DNA of 64,000 nt from Nocardioides halotolerans DSM 19273 (GCF_000422805.1 NZ_KE383922.1:485772-549771), one strand, 5' to 3'; counted from the first letter of the stretch, positions 10,099 to 17,890 are shown. The notes: generated by a model not told the origin, from the letters alone. Numbers and translations are program-made.

Positions 10099-10139
10099 GC
10101 GGTGCTTCTCTCCTCTGGTGGTGGCCGGCTGCGGTGTGG

Positions 10140-10391
10140 TCAGCCGGTGGTGGCTCGGTCGTCCGGCAACGCCGCGAACGCCTTCTTGGTGTCCTTGTAC
10201 CAGCCCATGCCCTTGATCGGGTGCTTCCAGCGGCCCTTCATCGCGTCGAGCGCGGGCTGGTGCGCAGTGTCGCCAGCGGCCACCGCGTCGCGGAGGTGCC
10301 GGTCTTGTGCCTTGATCACCTCGTCGGCGCTCTCGCCGCTCAGCCGGAGGTCGCAGGCGCCGCCGAGCTGCGCGCACGTCATCGTCCTCAT
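10140..10391 (-). CDS. DUF1059-like small protein
   Basis: An 83-residue protein. The N terminus MRTMTCAQLGGACDLRLSGE matches the start of DUF1059 proteins, with two Cys (6 and 13) that could bind metal; the C-terminal half contains the unusual WKHPIKGMGWYKDTKKAF. It lies 1 nt after the VOC gene's stop and before the UvrA-like gene, all leftward, so it is probably co-transcribed. Function unknown. Confidence 0.75.
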   Translation of the reverse strand: MRTMTCAQLGGACDLRLSGESADEVIKAQDRHLRDAVAAGDTAHQPALDAMKGRWKHPIKGMGWYKDTKKAFAALPDDRATTG

Positions 10392-10392
10392 C

Positions 10393-10803
10393 TCACTTCA
10401 CCTCGTCGATGCGGATCGTGTTGCCGGACGGGTCGCGGAACGCGCAGTCGCGCGAGCCCCAGGGCTGGTCGGTCGGCTCCTGCATGACCTCGGCGTCACT
10501 GGCCTGGAGCTTGTCGAAGACGGCGTCGAGGTCCTTGGTCGCGAGCGTGAGCATCGCGTAGGTGCCCTTGGCCATCATCTCGGCGATCATCCGGCGCTCG
10601 TCGTCGGTGACCCCCGGGTCGGCGCCCGGCGGGAAGAGCACGAGGTTGACGTCGGGCTGACCGGGCGGCCCCACGGTGAGCCAGTGCTTGCCGTCGTAGC
10701 CGACGTCGTTGCGCAGCTCGAAGCCGAGGGTGTCGCAGTAGAAGGCGACCGCGGCGTCGCGATCGTCGTGCGGCAGGAACGCGTTGAAGATCTTGAGGTC
10801 CAT
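10393..10803 (-). CDS. VOC family (glyoxalase-fold) protein
   Basis: A 136-residue protein with the VOC pattern: FLPHDDRDAAVAFYCDTLGF at the start, NLVLFPPGADPGVTDDERRM in the middle and DCAFRDPSGNTIRIDEV at the end. Such proteins act as antibiotic-sequestering proteins, dioxygenases or isomerases; the ligand is not evident. TAGCGT sits seven bases before the ATG (minus strand, 10811-10816), so this gene has its own probable leaderless start even though an AraC gene lies 10 nt upstream. Confidence 0.87.
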   Translation of the reverse strand: MDLKIFNAFLPHDDRDAAVAFYCDTLGFELRNDVGYDGKHWLTVGPPGQPDVNLVLFPPGADPGVTDDERRMIAEMMAKGTYAMLTLATKDLDAVFDKLQASDAEVMQEPTDQPWGSRDCAFRDPSGNTIRIDEVK

Positions 10804-10813
10804 GCGCAGAACG

Positions 10814-11293
10814 CTAGGAGGCGCCGGCCGTGCGTGCTTCTCGATTCCTGATCGATCCGGGCTGCGCCTGCCGATCGCGGACCGGACGGGTGACCTGCTT
10901 GACCACGCACGACGGGATGCCGGCGACCGCGTCGGCCGCCTGCTGGCGGTAGACGCTGGGCGGCACGCCGACCAGCTCGGTGAAGCGGGTGCTGAAGGTG
11001 CCGAGCGACTGGCACCCGACCGCGAAGCACACCTCGGTGACGGTGAGGTCGCCCGCGCGCAGCAGCGCCATCGCGCGCTCGATCCGGCGCGTCATCAGGT
11101 ACGCGTACGGCGACTCGCCGTACGCCTTCTTGAACTCGCGGCTCAGGTGCCCCGCCGACACGTGCACCCCGTGCGCGAGCGCCTCGACGTCCAGCGGCTC
11201 CGCGTAGTCGCGGTCGATGCGGTCCTTGACACGGCGCAGCATCCTCAGGTCGCGCAGCCGCTGCTCCTCCGCCGGGCTCGTCACGCCCCGCAT
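10814..11293 (-). CDS. AraC family DNA-binding regulator (DNA-binding domain only)
   Basis: A 159-residue protein made almost only of the two helix-turn-helix units of AraC regulators: VEALAHGVHVSAGHLSREFK (first helix pair) and VTEVCFAVGCQSLGTFSTRF followed by VGVPPSVYR (second). It lacks a ligand-binding domain; the roughly 40-residue tail is basic and unmatched. It begins with ATG at 11293; an upstream extension in the same frame has no similarity. Such small AraC proteins commonly sit beside VOC genes, as here, and probably regulate them. Confidence 0.87.
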   Translation of the reverse strand: MRGVTSPAEEQRLRDLRMLRRVKDRIDRDYAEPLDVEALAHGVHVSAGHLSREFKKAYGESPYAYLMTRRIERAMALLRAGDLTVTEVCFAVGCQSLGTFSTRFTELVGVPPSVYRQQAADAVAGIPSCVVKQVTRPVRDRQAQPGSIRNREARTAGAS

Positions 11294-11365
11294 CGTGCCA
11301 CGCGCCGCAACCCGCTGACCCGGGTCCGCTCCGCAGCGCTGGGTCGTATCTGCGTCGGGGGTCCG

Positions 11366-11381
11366 TGCTCCTCGAGGAGCA
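11366..11381. promoter_or_regulatory. Perfect 16-bp palindrome
   Basis: TGCTCCTC-GAGGAGCA is perfectly self-complementary and lies 42 nt upstream of the cysteine-rich micro-protein start at 11424, in the gap divergent from the AraC gene. It could be an operator for that regulator or a leader hairpin. No binding is shown. Confidence 0.4.
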
Positions 11382-11423
11382 ACGCACGACCGACCAGCCA
11401 CCGGCCCGGGAAGGAGCACCGCC

Positions 11424-11576
11424 ATGTGGGACACCGTCCAGGTCAGCAACACGCACCTGTCACACGACCTGCCGTGCCCGCGGTGCGGTCACGCCGTGCA
11501 CACCTTCCTGGCGTGCGGCGACGACTGCGCGTGCGAGCCGGTCGTGATGCCGGGCTCGGTGCGGCTCGCCGCCTGA
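11424..11576 (+). CDS. Cysteine-rich micro-protein, probable zinc ribbon (copy 1)
   Basis: A 50-residue protein. Cys at 18, 21, 31, 35 and 37 with His at 14, 23 and 26 gives a CPRCGH knuckle followed by CGDDCAC, a pattern consistent with a small zinc ribbon. A paralogue (51 residues) at 15320 shares the framework MWDTV, THLSHD, PCPRCGH, HTFL, CGDDC and MPG. The ATG follows AAGGAG at good spacing. The high identity between two distant copies, confined to the reading frame, is the main evidence that it is a gene. Function unknown. Confidence 0.8.
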   Translation: MWDTVQVSNTHLSHDLPCPRCGHAVHTFLACGDDCACEPVVMPGSVRLAA

Positions 11577-11588
11577 GCGTCGAGGGGC

Positions 11589-12074
11589 TCAGTCCTCGAA
11601 CGCCGCCAGCCACTTCGCTAGCAGGCGCTCCAGGTCCTGGGCCTCGCGCGCCGAGAGGGTCGCCATCAGCCGGTGCTCGTTGGCCATGTGCGCGCTGAAC
11701 GCGTCGTCGATGACCCGCTTGCCCGCATCGGTCAGGGCGATCACCCGGCCGCGGTGGTCGTCGTCGCTGATCCGCCGCGACACCAGGCCGGCGGCCTCGA
11801 GCCGGTCGATCCGCTTGGTGGCCGCGCCGCTGGTGACCATGGTGTGGCGGGCCAGCTCCCCCGGCGCCAGCTCGTACGGCTCCCCCGCGCGCCGCAGCGC
11901 CGCGAGCACGTCGAACTCCCCCTCCCCCAGGCCGAACCTGCGGAACTCGACCTCGAGCTCGTCGCGCAGCCGGTCGGCCAGCCGGTGCAGCCGGCCGTAG
12001 ACGCCCTGGGGCGCGACGTCGAGGTCGGGGCGCTCGCGCTCCCACTGCGCCTGGATCCGGCCGACGTGGTCCAC
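11589..12074 (-). CDS. MarR family transcriptional regulator
   Basis: A 161-residue MarR protein: GLGEGEFDVLAALRRAGEPY precedes the helix-turn-helix LAPGELARHTMVTSGAATKR and the wing DDDHRGRVIALTDAG. The GTG at 12074 has TATATT six bases upstream, so it is probably leaderless; the frame continues far upstream without similarity. It is divergent from an EamA-type exporter, with two matching inverted repeats between them. It most likely represses that exporter and itself. Confidence 0.9.
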   Translation of the reverse strand: MDHVGRIQAQWERERPDLDVAPQGVYGRLHRLADRLRDELEVEFRRFGLGEGEFDVLAALRRAGEPYELAPGELARHTMVTSGAATKRIDRLEAAGLVSRRISDDDHRGRVIALTDAGKRVIDDAFSAHMANEHRLMATLSAREAQDLERLLAKWLAAFED

Positions 12075-12087
12075 GGAGGCAATATAT

Positions 12088-12121
12088 CTTCCGAGGAAGG
12101 AATAATGTCTTCCATGGAAGA
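12088..12121. promoter_or_regulatory. Twin operator of the MarR/EamA locus
   Basis: CTTCC-GA-GGAAG (12088-12099) and TCTTCC-AT-GGAAGA (12108-12121) share the same half-site, with centres 21 bp apart, two turns of the helix, so both would be bound on one face. The first covers the exporter's ribosome binding site and the regulator's -10 region. This is a strong candidate MarR operator. Confidence 0.65.
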
Positions 12122-13058
12122 GGTTGGGGTGCCCGTGGAAGCAAAGTGGATCGGCGTCACCGCCGTCGCCCCCGTCGTCTGGGGTGCCAACTACGTCGTC
12201 ACCAAGCAGCTCCTCCCCGTGGACGCGCCGCTCTGGGGATCGGCGCTGCGGGCGCTGCCGGCGGCCCTCGTGCTGCTCGCCGTCGCCCGCGCGCTCCCCC
12301 GGGGCGTGTGGTGGTGGCGCTCGGTCGTGCTCGGGACGCTCAACGTCGGCGCGTTCTTCCTGCTCGTCTACGTCGCGGCGCAGCTGCTGCCCTCCAGCGT
12401 CGCCGCCTCCGTCATGGCCATGGCGCCGCTCGCGATGGCCGGCTTCGCGTGGCTGCTCGTCGACGAGCGCCCGAGCACCCGCGTGCTGGGCGGCGCGGTC
12501 GCCGGCATCCTCGGCGTGCTGCTCCTCGTGGGCGGCGCGGGCGGCAGGATCGAGCCGGCCGGGGTCGCTGCCTCGGCCGCGGCGCTGCTCATGTCCTCGG
12601 CGGGCGCCGTCCTGGCCAAGCGCTGGTCGGACGGCACCCCGCTCGTCGCGCTGACCGCCTGGCAGCTGCTCTTCGGCGGACTCGTGCTCGCGACCGCCGC
12701 CGTCGCGGTCGAACGGACGCCGCCCGCGCTCGACGCCGGCACGGCCGCCGGCTTCGCGTTCACCAGCCTGGTCGCGACCGCGATCGCCTACCTGTGCTGG
12801 TTCGCCGGGCTGGCCCGGCTCCGGGCCGCGACGGTGGGCGTCATCGGGCTGCTCAACCCGGTGACGGGCGTGCTCCTCGGGGCGCTCGTCGCCCACGAGC
12901 GGTTCATGCTCGAGCAGGTGGGCGGCATCGCGCTGGTCCTGGTCGGCGTCCTGGCGACCACCCACTCGCGCACCCGGCGCATCCCTGTCCAGCCCGAGCC
13001 CGAGTTGCTACCTTTCCCCAGCCACGCCGACCCCGCGCTCGCCGCAGCCCGCTGCTGA
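12105..13058 (+). CDS. EamA/DMT superfamily exporter
   Basis: A 317-residue integral membrane protein with about ten hydrophobic helices in two EamA repeats. The first repeat opens with WIGVTAVAPVVWGANYVVTK; the second includes ASAAALLMSSAGAVLAKRW. EamA proteins export amino acids, metabolites or drugs. The ATG at 12105 is preceded by GAGGAAGG, inside the MarR operator region. Ten bases separate it from an MFS gene, so the two transporters are probably one transcript under the divergent MarR gene. Confidence 0.88.
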   Translation: MSSMEEVGVPVEAKWIGVTAVAPVVWGANYVVTKQLLPVDAPLWGSALRALPAALVLLAVARALPRGVWWWRSVVLGTLNVGAFFLLVYVAAQLLPSSVAASVMAMAPLAMAGFAWLLVDERPSTRVLGGAVAGILGVLLLVGGAGGRIEPAGVAASAAALLMSSAGAVLAKRWSDGTPLVALTAWQLLFGGLVLATAAVAVERTPPALDAGTAAGFAFTSLVATAIAYLCWFAGLARLRAATVGVIGLLNPVTGVLLGALVAHERFMLEQVGGIALVLVGVLATTHSRTRRIPVQPEPELLPFPSHADPALAAARC

Positions 13059-13068
13059 GAGAAGGACC

Positions 13069-14325
13069 GTGACCGCGACCGCGGAGCTCCAGCGCCGGAC
13101 GCTCCGCGTGCTCGTGGTCGCGCAGGTCCTCAGTGGGGCCGGGCTCGCGGCCGGCATCACGGTCGGAGCCCTCCTGGCCCAGGACATGCTCGGCACCACC
13201 GGGCTGGCCGGCCTCCCCAGCGCGCTCTTCACCGCGGGCAGCGCGCTGTCCGCCGTCGCCGTCGGCCGGATCTCCCAGAGCCGCGGCCGGCGTCCCGGCC
13301 TCGCCGCCGGCTACGCCGTGGGAGCGGTGGGCAGCGGAGGCGTTGTCCTGGCCGCCGTGGTCGCCAGCCCGGTGCTGCTGTTCGTGACGCTGTTTCTGTA
13401 CGGCGCCGGGAGCGCCACCAACCTGCAGGCGAGGTATGCCGGCGCCGACCTCGCCGACTCCAGCCACCGCGCCCGCGCCATCTCCACCGTCCTGGTCGCG
13501 ACCACGCTCGGCGGGGTCGTCGGGCCACTGCTGGCCGCGCCGACCGGCGACCTCGCGCACCACGTGGGGGTGCCGCACCTGGCCGGACCGTTCCTGCTGT
13601 CCGGCGCGGCCTACGGCGCGGCGGCCATCTACCTCGCCCTCAGGCTGCGCCCGGACCCGCTGCTGCACGCCCAGGAGATGGCCGCGGAGGAGGCGGCTGC
13701 GCTGGCGGCCACGACCGCGGCGACGCCCGGCCCGGTGCCGCTGAGCGCTCCCGTCGAGGTTGGCCACGGCGTGGCGCTCGGCACGGCCGTCATGGTGCTG
13801 ACGCAGGTCGTGATGGTCGCGATCATGACGATGACGCCGGTGCACATGCACGACCACGGCCACGGCACGGCCGCTGCCGGTGCCGTGATCGCGGTGCACG
13901 TGGCGGCGATGTACCTGCCCTCGCCCCTGACCGGCCGGCTCGTCGACCGGGTCGGTCGCACCCGCATGGCCGTGGCCTCCGGTGTCACCCTGCTCATGGC
14001 CGGGCTGCTGGCCGCCGCGGCTCCCGCCGAGTCGGTCGTGGTCCTTGCCGTCGCGCTGGCGCTCCTCGGCCTGGGCTGGAACTTCGGCCTGGTCTCCGGC
14101 ACTGCGATCATCACCGACGCCGTGCCGCTCGCTACGCGCGCCCGCACCCAGGGCCTGGTCGACGTGTCCATCGCGATCGCCGGGGTGGGTGGCGGGCTCG
14201 CGTCGGGGATCGTGGTCGACGTGGCGAGCTACTCCGTGCTGTCGCTGGCCGGCGGCCTGATCGCCCTCGCAGTGGTGCCCGCCATCGCGGCCAGCGCCCG
14301 CTTGCGTCCGGTGGGAGCGGCATGA
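13069..14325 (+). CDS. MFS transporter
   Basis: A 418-residue protein with about 12 transmembrane helices, including GAGLAAGITVGALLAQDMLG, and the motif-A-like loop VGRISQSRGRRPGL between helices 2 and 3. The central loop holds a His-rich segment, VHMHDHGHG (about residues 259-267), that might sense or bind metal. GTG start with GAGAAGG upstream, 10 nt after the EamA gene. It is likely a drug or metabolite exporter in the MarR-controlled unit; substrate unknown. Confidence 0.88.
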   Translation: MTATAELQRRTLRVLVVAQVLSGAGLAAGITVGALLAQDMLGTTGLAGLPSALFTAGSALSAVAVGRISQSRGRRPGLAAGYAVGAVGSGGVVLAAVVASPVLLFVTLFLYGAGSATNLQARYAGADLADSSHRARAISTVLVATTLGGVVGPLLAAPTGDLAHHVGVPHLAGPFLLSGAAYGAAAIYLALRLRPDPLLHAQEMAAEEAAALAATTAATPGPVPLSAPVEVGHGVALGTAVMVLTQVVMVAIMTMTPVHMHDHGHGTAAAGAVIAVHVAAMYLPSPLTGRLVDRVGRTRMAVASGVTLLMAGLLAAAAPAESVVVLAVALALLGLGWNFGLVSGTAIITDAVPLATRARTQGLVDVSIAIAGVGGGLASGIVVDVASYSVLSLAGGLIALAVVPAIAASARLRPVGAA

Positions 14326-14337
14326 GCACCGCCGCGC

Positions 14338-15078
14338 TCAGCCCGCCTCCAGCACCGTGAGGTCGCGCACGGCGAACCGGTGGTGCCACCACTCCTCGTT
14401 GACCACCGCGCGCAGGCAGCGCCGCACGGCGTAGGTGTCGGCCACCGGGTAGCCGGGCCCGGTCACGCTCGTGCTCCCGGACAGCGCGTCGTCGGTCAGC
14501 GTCTCGAAGAGGCCGCGGGCGATGGCCAGCCGCTCCTCGCGCAGGGCGAGGACGTGGTCGAGCGAGGGTCGCGCGGCGGGATCGGCCGCGGGCACGCCGT
14601 CGAGCGCGTGCATGTCGTCGTGCGCCAGGTCGAGCTCGTCGTAGGGTGCCGGCTCGTGGAGCACCGCGCGCCGCAGCCACGCGTCGTGGACGAACAGCAG
14701 GTGTCGCAGCGTCTCGGTGAACGACCACTCGCCGTCGACGCGCTCGTGCAGCAGCCCGGGCGGGAGGGCGCGGGCCCGCTCGACGGTCGCTGACCACAGG
14801 GCCTCGAGCCGGGGCCACAGCTCACGGAAGGCATCGGCGTCGTGGGGCGGGAGCAGCGCGAACTCCGGGTGCCGGCGCACCATCTCGGCGCGCCACAGCG
14901 GCATCAGGTCGACGCCGTTGTAGACGATCTCGTCGAAGTCGCCGTCGAGGTCGAGTCGGGTCCCCCAGACCCCACGGAACGTCGCGTCCTCGAGCGCGAC
15001 ATTGCGGAAGACGGCACCGGTGAGGTCGACCTCGTCGAAGACGGATCCGGACAGGTCCTGGGCGCGGAACTCGGGCAC
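14338..15078 (-). CDS. Pentapeptide-like N terminus fused to a DinB-like domain
   Basis: A 246-residue protein. Residues 1-40 read as A-x-L-S-G-S-x-F-x-x-V-D-L-T-G-A-x-F, a short right-handed pentapeptide-repeat segment. The rest is a DinB/YfiT-type four-helix bundle: SFTETLRHLLFVHDAWLRRAV (with a candidate metal-binding His), DELDLAHDDMHALDGVP, and the closing VVNEEWWHHRFAVRDL with two His. DinB-fold proteins include mycothiol- and bacillithiol-dependent transferases, plausible in a mycothiol maker. GTG start at 15078. Reaction unknown. Confidence 0.82.
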   Translation of the reverse strand: MPEFRAQDLSGSVFDEVDLTGAVFRNVALEDATFRGVWGTRLDLDGDFDEIVYNGVDLMPLWRAEMVRRHPEFALLPPHDADAFRELWPRLEALWSATVERARALPPGLLHERVDGEWSFTETLRHLLFVHDAWLRRAVLHEPAPYDELDLAHDDMHALDGVPAADPAARPSLDHVLALREERLAIARGLFETLTDDALSGSTSVTGPGYPVADTYAVRRCLRAVVNEEWWHHRFAVRDLTVLEAG

Positions 15079-15265
15079 GCCCCGAGGATCCCAGCCGGCA
15101 CCGACAGCCCGCCGCGTACCCCGGAGGCCGGGCATGGCCCGATCGGGCTACTCCCCCGACGGACGATCAGGCCGAATGTCGACGACGAGTCCTCCTCCCC
15201 GGCGGTTCTGCACGCGAACGCCCCCCGCGACTGTCACCGTCGACGGGAGAGCTCGGTCGGACGAC

Positions 15266-15304
15266 ACGTCGAGCAGGCACGTCGAGCAGGCGCGTCGAGC
15301 AGCG
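15266..15304 (+). repeat. Three tandem 13-bp repeats
   Basis: The unit ACGTCGAGCAGGC occurs at 15266-15278 and 15279-15291 exactly, and at 15292-15304 with changes. The array ends 15 nt before the second micro-protein's start, directly ahead of its ribosome binding site (GGAAGGAGG). The rest of the 241-bp gap 15079-15319 shows nothing else. Confidence 0.75.
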
Positions 15305-15319
15305 GAAGGAGGGGTCGCC

Positions 15320-15475
15320 ATGTGGGACACCGTGCGGACCAACGAGACCCACCTCTCCCACGACATGCCGTGCCCGCGCTGCGGGCACGCACCCCACACG
15401 TTCCTGAGCTGCGGCGACGACTGCTCGTGCCGGCCTGTGCTGATGCCGGGCGAGCCGCAGCTCGTCCCCGCCTGA
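15320..15475 (+). CDS. Cysteine-rich micro-protein, probable zinc ribbon (copy 2)
   Basis: A 51-residue paralogue of the protein at 11424. It keeps Cys 18, 21, 31, 35 and 37 and the blocks MWDTV, THLSHD, PCPRCGH, HTFL and CGDDC, while changes cluster in the tail (MPGEPQLVPA). GGAAGGAGG lies seven bases before the ATG. Unlike copy 1 it is preceded by 13-bp tandem repeats rather than a palindrome, so control has diverged. Conservation of coding blocks between the copies supports translation. Function unknown. Confidence 0.8.
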   Translation: MWDTVRTNETHLSHDMPCPRCGHAPHTFLSCGDDCSCRPVLMPGEPQLVPA

Positions 15476-15575
15476 CCGGCCTCCACCCGGTCCACCAGGT
15501 CCGCGCAGCGGTGCGCCGTCACCCGCGTGGCATGCTGGGCGGACCACCCCGCCACGCCGCGAGCGCCGTGTTGCG

Positions 15576-15595
15576 TTATCTCACATATGAGTTAC
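15576..15595. promoter_or_regulatory. Imperfect inverted repeat at the XRE-MurA start
   Basis: CTCA (15580-15583) and TGAG (15588-15591) flank CATA, with partly matching TTA-like flanks. It overlaps the promoter of the gene whose product carries an XRE DNA-binding domain; the -10 hexamer TACCGT (15593-15598) ends 7 nt before the ATG at 15606. Self-regulation through this repeat is a guess. Confidence 0.4.
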
Positions 15596-15605
15596 CGTGG
15601 ATCGC

Positions 15606-17132
15606 ATGAGCGAGGGCTACAAGGGTCGGATCGGGAGCATCATCCGCGACGCGCGCAAGCATCGCGGGCTGACCCAGCAGCAGCTGGCCGAGCGGCTGAG
15701 CACCAGCCAGAGCGCGATCAACCGGATCGAGAAGGGCCACCAGAACCTCTCGCTCGACATGCTCGCCCGCATCGGCTCGGCGCTCGACTCCGAGATCGTC
15801 GCGCTCGGTGCCGGGCCGACCCACCTCCGGGTGACCGGCCCCACGCGACTCTCCGGCTCGATCGACGTGAAGACGTCCAAGAACGCCGGGGTCGCCCTGC
15901 TCTGCGCGACGCTGCTCAACCGCGGCCGCACCACGCTGCGCAAGGTGGCCCGCATCGAGGAGGTCAACCGGCTGCTCGAGGTGCTCAACAGCATCGGCGT
16001 GCAGACCCGGTGGCTCAACGACGACAACGACCTCGAGATCGTCCCGCCCAAGCAGCTCCAGCTCGACTCGATCGACCAGGCCGCCGCGCGGCGTACCCGC
16101 TCGATCATCATGTTCCTCGGCCCGCTGCTGCACCGCGAGGACGTCTTCGAGCTGCCCTACGCCGGCGGCTGCAACCTCGGCACCCGCACGGTCGAGCCGC
16201 ACATGTACGCCCTACGTCCGTTCGGCCTCGAGGTCAAGGCGACCGACGGCGAGTACCACGCGCAGGTCAACCGCGCGATCGAGCCGCAGGCGCCGATCGT
16301 GCTCACCGAGCGCGGCGACACCGTCACCGAGAACGCCCTGATGGCGGCGGCCCTGCACCCCGGTGTCACGGTGATCCGCAACGCCTCCTCCAACTACATG
16401 GTCCAGGACCTCTGCTTCTACCTGCAGAAGCTCGGTGTCACGGTCGACGGCATCGGCACCACGACGCTGACGGTGACCGGGCGCGAGGAGATCGACGTCG
16501 ACGTCGACTACGCCCCCAGCGAGGACCCCATCGAGGCGATGTCGCTGCTCGCCGCCGCGATCGTCACGCAGTCCTCGATCACCATCCGCCGGGTGCCGAT
16601 CGAGTTCCTCGAGATCGAGCTCGCGACCCTCGGTGAGATGGGCTTCCAGCACACCCGCTCGGAGGAGTACGTCGCCCGCAACGGCCACACCCGGCTGGTC
16701 GACATCACCACCCAGCCCTCCGAGCTGCACGCGCCGCTCGACAAGATCCACCCGATGCCGTTCCCCGGCCTCAACATCGACAACCTGCCGTTCTTCGCGG
16801 TCATCGCGGCCGTCGCCGAGGGCCAGACCCTGCTGCACGACTGGGTCTACGAGAACCGCGCGATCTACCTCACCGAGCTCAACAAGCTCGGCGGCCAGGT
16901 CAAGCTGCTCGACCCCCACCGGGTGATGATCGAGGGCCCCACGCACTTCTCCGGCGCCGAGATCGTGTGCCCGCCGGCGCTGCGGCCCGCGGTCGTGATC
17001 CTGCTCGCGATGCTCGCCTCCAAGGGCACGTCCGTGCTGCGCTCGACGTACGTCATCCACCGTGGTTACGAGGACCTCGCCGAGCGCCTCAACGAGCTCG
17101 GCGCCAACATCGAGCCGTTCCGGGATATCTGA
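15606..17132 (+). CDS. XRE DNA-binding domain fused to UDP-GlcNAc enolpyruvyl transferase (MurA-type)
   Basis: A 508-residue fusion. Residues 7-63 are an XRE/Cro helix-turn-helix (IGSIIRDARKHRGLTQQQLA, then STSQSAINRIEKG). From about residue 72 the chain is a full MurA-type EPSP-synthase fold: the substrate-binding Lys-Asn is K92-N93, the catalytic-type Cys is C189 in GGCNLGTR (Arg at 193), the active-site Asp is D392 in FPGLNIDN, and ENR (416-418) and HRGYEDLAERL are present. MurA normally has about 420 residues and no DNA-binding domain. The key residues suggest activity or at least UDP-GlcNAc binding, with possible feedback on transcription. The start is leaderless-type; GTG at 15597 is an alternative. 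Confidence 0.88.
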   Translation: MSEGYKGRIGSIIRDARKHRGLTQQQLAERLSTSQSAINRIEKGHQNLSLDMLARIGSALDSEIVALGAGPTHLRVTGPTRLSGSIDVKTSKNAGVALLCATLLNRGRTTLRKVARIEEVNRLLEVLNSIGVQTRWLNDDNDLEIVPPKQLQLDSIDQAAARRTRSIIMFLGPLLHREDVFELPYAGGCNLGTRTVEPHMYALRPFGLEVKATDGEYHAQVNRAIEPQAPIVLTERGDTVTENALMAAALHPGVTVIRNASSNYMVQDLCFYLQKLGVTVDGIGTTTLTVTGREEIDVDVDYAPSEDPIEAMSLLAAAIVTQSSITIRRVPIEFLEIELATLGEMGFQHTRSEEYVARNGHTRLVDITTQPSELHAPLDKIHPMPFPGLNIDNLPFFAVIAAVAEGQTLLHDWVYENRAIYLTELNKLGGQVKLLDPHRVMIEGPTHFSGAEIVCPPALRPAVVILLAMLASKGTSVLRSTYVIHRGYEDLAERLNELGANIEPFRDI

Positions 17133-17159
17133 CCTCGGTCCACGCGCTAGGTTCGGGGC

Positions 17160-17429
17160 ATGGACGCAGACGCTGCCCTCGACTGCCCGGTGTGCGGAAC
17201 GACCATGGACTCACGCCCCTTGGGCGACGGCGAGGTCAGCACCTGCCCCGACGGGCACGGTGTCTTCCTGCGCCGCGCCGACCTGGGCAGCCTCATCGAG
17301 GCCGAGCAGGACTGGCACCGCCACGCCGGACAGCACACGATGCCGATGCCGCGCATCACCGCCGACATGCAAGCCCCGCCGAGCGGCCGCGCCCAGTCAC
17401 GAGCGTGGATCGAGACGCTCTTCACCTGA
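17160..17429 (+). CDS. Small zinc-finger protein (zf-TFIIB type)
   Basis: An 89-residue protein whose first half carries LDCPVCGTTM and VSTCPDGHGVFLRRADLGSLIE, the short CxxC...C..H zinc ribbon of the zf-TFIIB family, in which the second motif commonly reads C-x-x-C/H-x-G-x-W. The tail has no recognisable domain. TAGGTT (17148-17153) is six bases before the ATG, so it is probably leaderless. The role of these proteins in bacteria is unknown; it follows the XRE-MurA gene by 27 nt. Confidence 0.8.
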   Translation: MDADAALDCPVCGTTMDSRPLGDGEVSTCPDGHGVFLRRADLGSLIEAEQDWHRHAGQHTMPMPRITADMQAPPSGRAQSRAWIETLFT

Positions 17430-17561
17430 CGGGCGCCATTGGAGCGGTGGGCGCGCAGCGGCCCGGCGCGACGTCGCCGTCCCCGCGGAGACCCGCGCCG
17501 CCTGACGCGCCGTGTGACGTCGACCCGTCGTGAACTTCGCGCCGGGTCAACCCCGACACAG

Positions 17562-17717
17562 CGCAATTGGAGCGTGGGAGCGCAGCGACCCGGTCTTTCC
17601 GAGCGGAGCGAGGCGCCCCGCGATCGGCCTCCGGGCCGTGGCGCCTGCGCCGCAGCGAGCGCCAGCGAGCCAGGCGCCGCGAAGCTGGCGCCGCGGATGG
17701 GGGGTCGAAGCTCGCGG
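17562..17717. repeat. Long tandem repeat, copy 1
   Basis: About 156 bp, nearly identical to the next copy at 17731. It contains GGCGCCTG (17640-17647) and CAGGCGCC (17671-17678), which can form a hairpin, and Glu/Arg-like reading frames on both strands that are artefacts of its composition. A shorter related piece lies at 17437-17464. The whole gap 17430-17917 holds no gene; the repeat may end the zinc-finger transcript and looks like a REP-style dispersed element. Confidence 0.85.
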
Positions 17718-17730
17718 GGGTGTCAGGTAG

Positions 17731-17890
17731 CGCAATGGGAGCGGTGGGAGCGAAGCGACCCGGTCTTTCCGAGCGGAGCGAGGCGCCCCGCGATCGGCCC
17801 CCGGGCCGTGGCGCCTGCGCCGCAGCGAGCGCCAGCGAGCCAGGCGCCGCGAAGCTGGCGCCACGGACTGGGGGCCGAAGCTCGCGGGGG
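17731..17890. repeat. Long tandem repeat, copy 2
   Basis: Direct copy of 17562-17717 offset by about 169-170 bp, with only a few substitutions and one extra G near its start (GGAGCGGTGGGAG against GGAGCGTGGGAG). It ends 15 nt before the promoter of the glycerophosphodiesterase gene. Confidence 0.85.
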
